Shown: positions 49,389 through 59,900 of the stretch, piece by piece | Numbering within the stretch: the stretch's first letter is position 1 | How the letters are laid out: every line of letters starts with the position of its first letter | Assembly (NCBI RefSeq): GCF_000787575.1 | Contig: NW_012236529.1 | Coordinates: 248,001 to 312,000 of the forward strand | Source: Acytostelium subglobosum LB1 | Taxonomy: Eukaryota > Evosea > Eumycetozoa > Acytosteliales > Acytosteliaceae | Reading direction: 5' to 3' | DNA: 64,000 nt | Notes under the pieces: model-generated | The model's database searches: none | What the model saw: the letters and a program-made list of their open reading frames with translations, nothing else | What the model was told of the DNA's origin: nothing | Program-made: the position numbers and the translations under genes

Positions 49389-49559
49389 ATGGATGTAAAT
49401 AAAGCCACACACATTCCTTCGTATATGCAACTCTACTACGCCCGCAACCTGGATAAACACTTGTCACACTGCAAGGAGAGAATAGAGTGCGACGTGTGTG
49501 GGAAGTTGATCGCTCGACATCACATGTCTGGTCACAAGCGACGTATGCACCACCCCTAA
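49389..49559 (+). CDS. element-borne small C2H2 zinc finger protein
   Basis: 56 residues from ATG (MDVNKATHIPSYMQLYYARN). CDVCGKLIARHHMSGHKRRMHH is a good C2H2 finger. It ends four bases from the stop of the convergent gene that follows. Confidence 0.6.
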   Translation: MDVNKATHIPSYMQLYYARNLDKHLSHCKERIECDVCGKLIARHHMSGHKRRMHHP

Positions 49560-49563
49560 TAAT

Positions 49564-49932
49564 TTATTCAAGTGTGAACTTGTTGTTGCAACGTGCTACA
49601 GGTGGAATAGTGATATTGAGCGACTGCAACTGTGGTATGATGTTAACACTCTCCTTGACAAGGGGTTTGTAATCAGGATGTCGTTTATCTGTAACAACAT
49701 TTCGGAGCATTGAGTTGATCCTATATTCGCTCTGGAGATCATGCTGATAATAGTCATCTGGATATTCAACACTGATAGTGTAGGGGTTGTCCTTTGTTGG
49801 ATTGATGGGTTGATTGGGTTCAATCGGATAATTATTGATCACGTCATCAACTAATGCTTGCCAGTCTAGAGTAATTCCAATAGCTGAATCGTCAAATATA
49901 GTGCCGAGGAAGTAATCAGGATAGTTGGACAT
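49564..49932 (-). CDS. element-borne hypothetical protein, 122 residues
   Basis: Starts MSNYPDYFLGTIFDDSAIGI and is Asn/Pro/Asp-rich, acidic, with no known domain. It is convergent with the C2H2 gene. Function unknown. Confidence 0.5.
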   Translation of the reverse strand: MSNYPDYFLGTIFDDSAIGITLDWQALVDDVINNYPIEPNQPINPTKDNPYTISVEYPDDYYQHDLQSEYRINSMLRNVVTDKRHPDYKPLVKESVNIIPQLQSLNITIPPVARCNNKFTLE

Positions 49933-50091
49933 GAGATAAGTGTATTGTTATAGACATGAATGACTTGCATCCAATGTATTTACAACCCGGCGAATCTGGT
50001 CAACAATTACGATAATTAAATGTCTTAAAAAACTTAATCATCGTTATTTCATGTTAAGGGTGTTAATACAACCAGTCTACCATACTTCCCA

Positions 50092-50289
50092 ATGCAACAC
50101 ATAACAGATATACCTCCTTTCAATCTAAGATACGACATAGATAGAGATGCAGAGGATACCTTCCTCGATCTCAAAGGTAGATGTCTGATCTGCAATGAGA
50201 ATCAAGAGAGGAGGGAGTACTTCCAACATCTACTTGGTTGTGTTCTATTGCGATGCAAATCAACCGGGTTGGACACCAACAATGTGTAA
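50092..50289 (+). CDS. element-borne small Cys-rich protein
   Basis: 65 residues from ATG. CLICNENQERREYFQHLLGC gives CxxC...H...C spacing, like a zinc finger. It may be the first part of a longer gene reaching toward 51200. This is not resolved here. Confidence 0.45.
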   Translation: MQHITDIPPFNLRYDIDRDAEDTFLDLKGRCLICNENQERREYFQHLLGCVLLRCKSTGLDTNNV

Positions 50290-50564
50290 GTACAATGATG
50301 GCTGGCCTTGTCGATCACCAACTGACTGGTTTCTAGGATCACAACTACCACTCAATATTTCGAGAGTATCAACAAGAGAAGGAGGCTAGACAGGATGAGG
50401 GAGATGTCCAGTGACCAATCATCGTCATCATCGCAAGTTTACTCGAGTGCTTCGAGTATGCAGTTTCACAACGACACATTCCTTGATGATGCAGCGTCCT
50501 CCCAATCCCCTGTCTGGTCAACCACACCTCCAACTAGAGACTCCGTACAACTTGTGTACCAACA

Positions 50565-51200
50565 TTGTATCGACGCGAAACAATGTATTGGACTATGCAG
50601 CGCTCGTGTCACTGGTCGCAATCAGAACAATGTATATATATATCCATTGACCAGCAGCTCTTTGGTGTGTGCGAACCTGGCAAGCATTTCAAAGACAGAG
50701 ATCTTACGAATCGAATCAATAGTTTGCTCCAACTGGCGATCCAGTCAGGACCAAACACTCAGCTTCTTGACATCGACCCCGTTGGCACGCTCTGTTTCTA
50801 TGGCCAGAAGAAGAAGGCCTGCACCAACAACTGTGGACACAGGTTCTACATCTACCAACCATCTCACAAGGGCGATGACAATTTCACATTCCGATTCTGT
50901 TCAATCACTTGCTTGCTTAAGATGATGGAACATTTCAGCACCTCCACTTGGAACAATTTGAACAAGACTACATCTCCTGCATTATCTTTGAGCGACAATA
51001 GCCAACACACTCCAGGTAATACCGATCAGCCCGACGACACCCAAGTTAGGAATGAAACAGAAGACAATCCAAACAACACGGAGCCCGAGCCTGTCACAGA
51101 CATGCATGAAACACAAACTGATGGTGGAGGTCGAGGGGGTCGACAAGCACGTGGAGGAGGACGTGGACAAGGACGAGGACGAGGACGAGGACATGGATGA
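50565..51200 (+). CDS. element-borne Cys-rich protein with RGG-box tail
   Basis: The open frame has no good ATG at its left end, so the 5' limit is uncertain. The conserved-looking part contains KKKACTNNCGHRFYIYQPSH and FRFCSITCLLKMM (possible Cys-rich zinc site). The tail turns to GGGRGGRQARGGGRGQGRGR, a typical RNA- or single-strand-DNA-binding RGG box. It lies directly before the transposase and could be its accessory factor, as Harbinger elements usually carry a second DNA-binding protein. Confidence 0.5.
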   Translation: MYRRETMYWTMQRSCHWSQSEQCIYISIDQQLFGVCEPGKHFKDRDLTNRINSLLQLAIQSGPNTQLLDIDPVGTLCFYGQKKKACTNNCGHRFYIYQPSHKGDDNFTFRFCSITCLLKMMEHFSTSTWNNLNKTTSPALSLSDNSQHTPGNTDQPDDTQVRNETEDNPNNTEPEPVTDMHETQTDGGGRGGRQARGGGRGQGRGRGRGHG

Positions 51201-51294
51201 GGACGAGTGGATTGATGGTGGATCAGACCCCTCCCGATAGTAGTCGACGGTGACAATTAATAAACTAATACAACCATTATCAAATCTAGATACT

Positions 51295-52318
51295 ATGTTC
51301 TTTCATTCATCAACTGATGAAGTCTTCATTCAAATTGTTGGAGTGCCCAGAGATAAGATACAAGCTCTATGGTCCAAAGTCGAACAGTACTACAATGACA
51401 CCAACATTGATGGATCGAAGAAATTGGACAACAGAGGCAATCGACCAATCTTCAGCAATTACCGAGCATTGATGTTGACAACAATCAAACTAAAGTCAAA
51501 CTGGTCATGGAGATTCATTGCTTGGTTCTTCAGCACATCCAAGAATACTGCTCGCAATGTGTTCCAACACACCATCAATGTTCTCTCAAACAAGTTTGAC
51601 AGCTGCAATATTATCAACCGTCTGACTTTGGAGGAGAGACTTGCTCGTGGCAGGTGGCTCAGAGATCCATTCAGGGTAACCAATATCATTGATGGTAATC
51701 TCATACCTACGTCAAGCGCACCGAGGAAGTTCCAGAGGCTGCAAATGTTCAATGGTAAGGACAAAATGGAATGCTTTACAATGTTAGCCGTCGTTGATGG
51801 ATGTGGAAAGTTCATTTGGTGCTCCCAATCCTATAGCGGCAATGTCACAGATCAGGTACTTCTAGATCATTTAGAGGTCAAGGAGTTCTTCCAATCCTTG
51901 GACATCGGTGAGACAACCCTGGCAGATGCAGCATTTCATGGAATCAGGGACTACAAGTACACTACTTTAATTCCAGACCTAAATGATGAAGGTGAGCACG
52001 AGAGAATTTATAGTTTGTAATCTCATCACTGACCATGTTACCATAGAGTTCAATCGATCCATTTCAGCCTTACGATCACTAATCGAGAGAGGATGGTGTG
52101 GAGTGGAGAAGTTCAAGATCATTACCAAGCTCGATTTCAAATGGTTGGGCAATGTGTCCATAGAGTTACAAGCAATCTACCACAACAAGATCATGAGGAT
52201 AATCATGAGTCTGTATAATATATTCCATGGGCCATTATTAGAGCCAGACACTAGAGTTATTGGTGGTATTGCATACAGAGTCCCCTGTCTTGATTACTGG
52301 CAGCTACTCAATAAATAA
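51295..52318 (+). CDS. DDE_Tnp_4 (IS5/Harbinger-like) transposase
   Basis: About 322 residues from ATG (MFFHSSTDEVFIQIVGVPRD), with one short GTGAGC..ATAG intron of 55 bases. An N-terminal helix-turn-helix-like part (SWRFIAWFFSTSKNTARNVF) is followed by the catalytic core: first Asp in NIIDGNLIPT, second in SGNVTDQVLL, an ADAAFHGI strand where other members have GDxGY, and the final Glu in LIERGWCGVEKFKI. All acidic residues of the active site appear present, so the enzyme could be functional. Such transposases cut and rejoin DNA at element ends. Known Harbinger elements make 3-base target repeats, unlike the 5-base GGCAT here. Confidence 0.8.
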
Positions 52319-52392
52319 CCATTCATATTGTATCTAATTATCCAACACATTAGCATTGTTTTAATTTTTTTACGAGATACTTGACCAGATTC

Positions 52393-53272
52393 GGCATCAC
52401 CAGATTGTTTGAAGAGAGCTGTCCATGCCGCTATATTCAACCGGAATTTGGAATTTGTTCACAGACTTCTCATCAATCCTGCAAAACCCACCACCTTGGT
52501 CTTCTCAGATGTCAACATCCAGATCATTACAATAATGAGTCAATGTGATGAGTTAATCAAATTGGCCAATGACAAATGTCCTAATCTTTATAGTTCTCTT
52601 TCAACATGGAGTTCAATTGGAACATATGGATCGATTGCATTCTTTGAATATGCAGTCCAACATTGTGATCAGTTCCTAGATGTGGATATTAAGATATCAT
52701 ACTTATCCCTGATGGTGGAGCGAGCAGTTCATCATGATCAAGTTGATCTCATCAAACATTGCTATATAAATCATCATAATATAATGCCAGAGATTGGATC
52801 AGATGATATCCTAAACAATATATTGGATAAAGGAAATGCAATTTTGATAGATTTCCTATTCACCATGCATCCAATCAACTTGGTACCATTGAAGAAGTTA
52901 AAGTCAATCATTCTATCAATCATTCAACTGTGCCATGTTGATAAATTGGATGTAATACTCAAACATACTGTACATGTTCCAGAACTTCATGCATACCTCC
53001 AGTCCTCATACCTTCCATCACTGACAGAGATCATTATCAAATTTGATAATGTATCAATATTGAGATATCTACTTGATCATGGATATAGGATTGATCTCAA
53101 TGTTGCCAACACGAATAATCAGGTCATCAAATCATTGGTTGATTTAATCAAGAATGCATGGGCACGTACCGAAAGAATCAGGAAACAGCGTATCAATCAC
53201 CGCAACAAGAATCAATCATTGCTAGCTCATCCAAAGTCAAACAAACAATCATTCAATCAATCAATTATATAA
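52393..53272 (+). pseudogene. ankyrin-like family gene, 3' half, separated by the mobile element
   Basis: About 292 codons open from GGCATCACCAG to the stop at 53272, without a start ATG of its own. Units such as LEFVHRLLINP, GSIAFFEYAVQHC and NVSILRYLLDHGYRID are ankyrin-like. The frame is that of the 5' half across the GGCAT repeat, giving a host protein of ~565 residues before insertion. The stop is 20 bases from that of the convergent gelsolin-like gene. Confidence 0.65.
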
Positions 53273-53292
53273 TACAATACATCCAAATAACT

Positions 53293-56200
53293 TTATGACT
53301 TGGTAGTTGTTGAGTCTTGGGAAGTCAGTGTGGCGCCATCAGATTGAGTAACTTGTGCACGAGGTGGTGGCGCGGGTGGAAGTGGACGGGTGGGCACGGG
53401 TGGCACAAACATGTTGTGTATCGACTGTTGGCCAGCAGCTGGTTGCTTCTTTAGTGGCGAGTGCAGTGAGCCATAAGATTGCGCTTCGCCCAGCTGGCTC
53501 TGACTGGTCGATATCTTCTCATGATGTTGAATACGCTCGCGAACTGTCTGTGAGGGCACTGGTGGTTTGCGTGTTGGTGGCTTGGTTGACAAGTCCTTGT
53601 CCAATGATGATGATGAGGCGGACATGTCAGGGGACTTGCTGCTATGACTATTATGTCTCTGCATGAATGGATTCGACTTGATGCTTCCAAATGAACGGCT
53701 AATGATCGATCCGGCACTGCTACCACCACCTGTGTGACCGCCACTCATACTTCCTTTACCCTTGCTGTTGCCAACATCAGTCGATTCCTTGGTCTTGATA
53801 TCTATTGGTGTTGCTGGTGTTGCTGGTGCTGCTGCTGGCGCTGGTGTTGCTGTTGCTGTTGCTGTTGCGGCGGGTGGGGGAGGAGGCAACTTGATCTTGT
53901 TGAGTGGGTTGACAATCTTGAACCTGCTCTTTGGCCTGTCTGACTTATTGGTACTTGTGCCGCTTGAGCTTGAACTTGTGGGTGGGGCTGGTGTTGCGAG
54001 TACGCTGCTGCTGGGAGGTGGGCTGCTGGACAATGGTGAGCTACTGCTGTAGGACAAGGCAGGTGAGCTGCTACTAGACAGTGATGGTGAGCTGCTGGTG
54101 GAAATTGACGATGGTGAGCTGTTGCCATTGATGCTGATCGGTGACGAGGGCGAGGGCGACATCGATGATGCCAAGTTTGGACTGCGAGGTGACAATGGAC
54201 CACCGGGTGGTCTGGGCAATGGCTTTGGTCTGGACCTTGGTGTTGAGCCTTGAGAGTGAGATGGTGATGTACTGGTGGATGACTCCAACGATGCACTCTC
54301 AACAAGACTGATAAATGTTCTTGGTGGGATTGGTGGGGGCTTGGCCCTCGCCTGTTGCTGTGGCTGTTCTGGCTGTATCTGTGATTGATCATCCTGGCTG
54401 GACTCAACCTCAGACACTGATGTCTCGTGATTGATCGCCGATGCCGCAACATGCTCGTTCTCTGATTGATGTGATGGACGATCCAACTTTGCTGGCTCGG
54501 GTATCAGGTCATCCTCTTGGACGCCCTGAGAGTCTGGTACCATTGTGGCATCCTTGAGGGGCATCTTGATTGGCAGGGCGTCAAGACGCACGAGCTCTTC
54601 TTCCAGCTTGGACACCTCTGCCTCCAACTCTCCAGACATGGCCCATGTGCGTGAGTGTGATGGTGGCGATCGCATCGATGATGGCTTACTATACAATTGG
54701 GGCGATGATGGCCAGCCCCTTGGGCTCATCGTTCCTGGTTGCTCGCTGGTCTGAGGAGAGTCGACTGCACTCACTGGTGAGTTGGGCAGGTTGACGGTCG
54801 ATCGTGGCGACATCTCGTCATCCTCACTGGCAACGGAAAGTGATGATATTGAGGACGATGAGAATGATCCTGGGATGGACAGTGGGGAGGGGACGTACTT
54901 GGACAGGTCCACAGCAGACGTAGGTGGCTTTGAAGTCTTTCGCACGCCGCCATTCTGAGCAGATGCCGACGCCTCCATCAGCCTGAGATCGGGCATCGAC
55001 ATCATGGTGGGGGTGCCAGCGCGGCTGCGATGTGGACTTGGTCCACCACGCTTCTTGAGTCGCTCCATCTCGCCCTCGAGCTCAATCTCCCATTTCTCCA
55101 TGCGACTGGCGCTGCTGGTTCGCGGACTTCCGCTTGGCGATTGGTTGGCCGATGTTGAGGAGGCGGCTGCAGGGGCCTCGTCATCATCGCTCGAGTCAAC
55201 GTTGGCCAGGTCGTCGACCTGGATCTGATCGCTGGCAATGCTGTTGAGCAGGCGGTGCTCGGCACCCGTTCCCACCAGGGCCTGTGGTGCGTTGTTTCGC
55301 AGACTTTGTGGCACATGAGCATCGTTCCACGCTTCAAAGTAAGAGCGGAACTCGAACGACTCTGCGCCGCATAGTTCGACCGCGACAGGGGTGTCCACTG
55401 AATGTCCAGTGATCGACTCGGCGATGTATTGTCTCGCGAAAGCTTCAGAGGTCTCGCGCTTGCGCCTCGAACACTGTGGACCCAGCCAAACAAACAACTT
55501 TGAGTGGCAGTCCAACACGAACGCGTCCTCCGTGCTCAGATCGCTCTGACAGAAAGGCTTGATCTTGGTCACAACGTACTTCCTCAGTCGCGAGTGATAG
55601 TATATGTGGTAGAACTTGGGCGTTGTGGGGGTCGTGATCGAGGTCGAGGCCACTGATGGACCCGCTGTACCCGAGGCCGCTGCCACGTCATAGCACGATC
55701 GAATGTGGCTGGTCTGTGCAAGTGAGAGGTCTGTGTAGGAGGTCATGAGCGAGGCCTGGTCAAGGCGAGGGTCGTACGAGCCAAACTGTTTCCAGAATGA
55801 CTTGGGCTCCTTGCCCTCCTCACACGGCACCTGAAGGTTGAAGTCGTGAGCGTCGTCGTTCGCGTGGCGGTTGATGTACTGATGAATGAGTCGCGCTGTC
55901 TCGGGGGCATCGTCGCGCACCACCTTGCTAGATGCGCGCCCATACCAAATGAATGAAGTCTTGAGTGCCACGTTGTAGAGTATGAACACATGCCTGCTGT
56001 TTAGGCACGACAGGTTGAAGCGCGGGAACTGTGCGCACTTGACAAACTGGCCGCAGGGTGTCGCAGCCAACTGGTAGAGCATGTGTGTCTCGAGTTGGGC
56101 TGACTCTCGGTGCACGATCAGACGATCGGCGAACAAATGTATGAACTGGCCGCTCTCCTTGTGCTGCGTGAGGCACTCGGTTGGCGGTGGCGTAGCCACG

Positions 56201-58660
56201 CCAAGCTCGACCATTGTGTTGTGCAGCTCCTTGTACAGGCCAAATTGGAAGACGATCCACCACTTGATCGACGCCTCAGCGCCCTGCCAGAAGTATGCTC
56301 GCGAGTGATATGTGTCGTCCAGCATATAGATGTGGTGGCAGACGTAGGCCCGCGACGCTGAGAAGTGGCCGTGCAGCGCGGTCGGCACTTTGGTCCACGT
56401 ATCGGCCTCACAACGCCACAGGTCGAGGTTGACATGTGTGTACACGGCCTTGCCGCGACGTGTCTCGAGCAGAGGCGCCGGGGCCGTGTCTGAGAAGGCC
56501 GGCGACTGGAGGTCCGACACGAGGTACTGCGCATCGAGCGCGATTGGTGGGAAGGGCACGTGCGCCACGGCATCCTTGCCGCGGATCGTGTTGCGCTTGG
56601 TCGTGTCGATGACTGACTCCTCCTCGAGCCAGTACAGGAATCGCTCCTTGAACTCCCATGCCTCCTCGTCTTGATGCACGATGTGCACGGTGGCCCATGC
56701 CGGGCGGTCCGAAAAGATGTGCAGGAACTCCTTGGCAAAGATCAGTGCGACGCGCTGCTGAAGTGGGTGCGAGCGGCGTCCGTTCCACACAAAGATGTCC
56801 GTCTCGCAGTCGAGTATGAAACAAGTGTTGCAGTTGAGCGATGTGGGGACCAGGGGCTTGACATCGATCGCCGATATCTTGCCATGATTGCTCACGCGGT
56901 ACAGCCATGTGGTGGCGTCCTCCATGGTGCGGATCTCCTCGTCCGAGGCTCCGTCGCGCGTCAGCTCGAACGTTGCCAGGTCGACCACCTGGTCGTCGCC
57001 CACAGCGCCGCCATTGAGCAGTGCGAGGAAGTTGGTGAGCTGGTCGCATGAGGCTGGCGATCGGTCGCCATCAATAAGTATCTCGATCGATATTGGCTCG
57101 ACGATGACCTGGCTCTCATACTTGATCTTGGACGCTATTTCCAGTCCGCGCACCTGTTTCTTGATCGATGAGTTTGGTCCTATCCAAACATACACTCTTT
57201 GTCCACAGTCTAACACAAACACATCATTGCGGCTAAGTGATTGAGGTGATAAGGCGACCTAAAATGATTGATTGATTGATTGATCGTGTGTTAGGTGGGG
57301 GTGGGGAGGTGGAACTATTCCATCACATAATACATACCTTTGTGGCCTTGAACACTTCATTGCCACTGATACACCATAGTGATACTTGAGGGATGACGAC
57401 TTTGGATTGATTGTTGAATGATGAGGGATGCGGAGTGGGGTCGCCCTTGCCACGCGGCACGAATACACTGTTCCTGCGCTCTTCACGGTGCAGCCTGGCT
57501 CTCTCGCGACGATCGCGTACCACTCTTCTATTCTTCTCTTCCTTCTCACACTTGGCCAACTCGTCGTTTAGACATCTCCGACGGTCCGACCATGTCTTGT
57601 CCAACTTGTCACTAGTCACCTTTTGCACCAGGTTAGACCACTCGTCTGGCACGCCCTCAAACTGGCCCGTCATCTGATTCCATGTAATATGTATCTCTCT
57701 TCGCATGGCCGTTGGATTTCCAATATTCTGTCCAAGTTTATCCTTGTGTCCATGTCCATGTCCGTGGCCATGGCCATGTGGTCCATTCTTGTCCTTGATG
57801 GTACCATTATTGTTGTTGTTGTTGTTGTTGTTGCTGCTGCGTAGACTGTCCAATGATAAAGTTCGTACTAATGTTGAGTTGCCACGCTTCAGCAACTTTG
57901 TGATTGTCCTGTTGTTGGTACCATGTGCTGTTGATGATGTGGCGGCATCATCCCCACCTCCACCTCGACTATGTTGCCTCTGACCTTGCACTGGTGGCGA
58001 TTGTATGTCAGTGTGATTGGCTAAGTTTGGAGTTGACATTGAGTTGACTATTGGACCATTCATCTGGTCCTCATTCATTGATGTTCCATCCCTATTAAAC
58101 CTCTGTGCTGTCGTATCCTTCCTTCTTCTAACCAACTTGCTAGCAGACTTCTTCAATGTATGTGCCCAGTTCTGTGATATTCCCTGGATTGATTGATTGA
58201 TTGAATGATTGAGTGAGTGAGTGGAATAGTTCCATTGATTGAGTGAGTGAGACCTGGGATTATCCCACCCAATCAATCACATGATCAAACATACTTTTAG
58301 ATCACTGGATGATGGGTTGAACTCGAGTGGCTGTTGATCGTTGAGATTGGATGATGATGACTTGTCTTTATCCTTCTTCTTGAATAATCTCTTCCATTTC
58401 GATGTCGATGATGATGATGTTGTAGTCGTGGAAGTTGATGTAGTCGAAGTTGATGTGGACGAGGTGGAAGGTGGTGGCGAAGATGGTCTCGCAGGTGATG
58501 TTGGCGGTGATGGGAAATCCGATCCATTGACCACACTATTATTATTGTTATTCTGTTGTGTTTTATCATCACCAGTCATTGGAGGTGACCTAACAGTGAA
58601 TGCTGACTTTGATCCATGTTTATCTTTTGGAGTCAATCTCTTGAATGTTTCCATAACCAT
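53293..58660 (-). CDS. gelsolin-repeat actin-binding protein with CRIB-like motif and Pro-rich tail
   Basis: Exons 58660-58295, 58183-57338 and 57258-53293 give 1,725 residues. The N-terminal ~400 residues are Ser/Thr/Asn-rich and basic (KWKRLFKKKDKDK). They include WNQMTGQFEGVPDEWSNLV (~295), much like the second half of a Cdc42/Rac-binding CRIB motif. Gelsolin repeats fill ~405-1080 (FVLDCGQRVYVWIG, FILDCETDIFVWNG, FVLDCHSKLFVWLG). The rest is disordered and Ser/Pro-rich with SH3-ligand-like PPIPPR and PPPRAP-type runs. No villin headpiece is seen. Likely an actin-filament severing, capping or bundling regulator in the cortex. Both introns carry GGAANNNTTCC palindromes. Confidence 0.85.
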
Positions 58661-58997
58661 GGTTATATATATTATATATTAAATTATTATTTACAAATAT
58701 GTTTGATTGATGTGATTGATGGATGAATGGATGGATGTGATTGATTGGTGCGATTGTAATAATGGACCAGATTGGTGACCAGCTGGTCTTGATTCAATGG
58801 GTATGTGTGTGTGTGTGATCTTGAGGTCCTAACTCTTAGGCCTAATGATAGTTTGATTGATTGATTGGATTGGCTGGGGTTGGGTGTTGGGTATTGGGGT
58901 TATGTGTGTTGTTTGATTGATTGATTAATTGAAGTGAAAGAGTGCGAAACACGTGACAACTTCAATTATTCACTTCACACCGATATAAGAATGAATG

Positions 58998-59038
<41 letters not shown>

Positions 59039-59900
59039 TTATCTGTATGACTATTCGTCTGTTGTTGATGATGATGATGTGATAAAGATGTTACTGTTGT
59101 TAACATGTGACGCACCTCTTCCCTCCACAAACACCACAAAGTAGGAAGTGAGGTAGGTAATTGATTGATTATTATTTTGATTCAAAACTGTTGTTTGTGA
59201 ATGGTCGTTAGAGGCCTACTGTGGACCGTGGTCCAGGTATCCAAACTCGTACAATCACATTGCACACACACAACAGAAGTAACTCAGCTGAGTTGGGTGA
59301 CGAAAGATGTGGTTGATGGTCCACAAAAACACGTTTGCATGACCCAACACTCATTCAAACGCACAACTTCCACACAAACACACTGTTGTTGATCACTTTT
59401 CAAATCAACGAAAGGACATCCATTATTGTATTTGTTTGATCACCTCACCCAAAATGTTATCTTCTGGTCATCCCATCCCTTTCCAACCAATATCACCTCC
59501 TTATTATCATTATATATATATATTATATGTGGGTGTTTGATTGATATGATGTGACTCATTACAAAGAGATAATAAAGAGATTGTAGTAATGACGTTTGAT
59601 CAAAAATATGATCTGTTAATTCTAATGTTTATCATTATCTTTGGCCAAACATTCACTCATACCTCAACTCCAAACATTGTTTATCTTTCCTAACCCTCAC
59701 TCTACCCTTGCCCTCAACCCTAGCCCTCAACCCTTGCCCTCGATCAACTGAAACTTCAAAAACTTTTTCAAAATGGAATATCTTCAAAAATGTGTTGAGA
59801 TTTGACAAAGACATCAAAGTCCCATTCATCTCAACACGCATCATTCATTCATTCACTTACTACTTATTACATTACTTATTCTTTCATATATACATACGCA
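58661..59900. other. intergenic region, divergent promoters of the gelsolin-like gene and washc4
   Basis: 1.24 kb without a supported gene. It holds (TA)n-(TG)n at 58998-59038, GATT arrays, (TA)n near 59512-59526 and a complementary telomere-like cluster at 59691-59745. Short open frames at 59201-59392 and 59708-59917 are simple-sequence artefacts. Confidence 0.6.
59691..59745. repeat. CCCTAACCCTC-type telomere-like short repeat
   Basis: TAACCCTCACTCTACCCTTG, then CCCTCAACCCTAGCCCTCAA and CCCTTGCCCTCG. It is the reverse complement of the clusters around the ankyrin-like genes and lies ~155 bases before washc4. Confidence 0.8.

Larger units (their letters stand above)
45888..52392 (+). mobile_element. 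DNA-polymerase-B-bearing mobile element with DDE_Tnp_4 transposase
   Basis: About 6.5 kb inserted in an ankyrin-like host gene and bounded by a 5-base GGCAT repeat (45883-45887 and 52393-52397). Parts, left to right: a hairpin-bearing leader, two coiled-coil proteins, a small Cys/His protein, a family B DNA polymerase, a short minus-strand gene, a C2H2 finger, a minus-strand 122-residue protein, a Cys-rich protein, an RGG-tailed protein and a DDE transposase. It is Polinton-like in carrying its own polymerase. Capsid, ATPase, protease and retroviral-type integrase are not recognisable, and the transposase is of the IS5/Harbinger kind. No perfect terminal inverted repeat is visible. The coding content looks nearly whole, with about one break in this assembly, so the insertion is probably young. 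Confidence 0.75.

Noticed and set aside
45888-52392. Calling the element a classical Polinton/Maverick
   Set aside because: No capsid, packaging ATPase, Ad-type protease or RVE integrase could be recognised, and the only recombinase is DDE_Tnp_4. Only the polymerase is Polinton-like.
59201-59392. 63-codon open frame in the spacer before washc4
   Set aside because: Composition is that of CACA-type simple sequence, with no family and no splice context.
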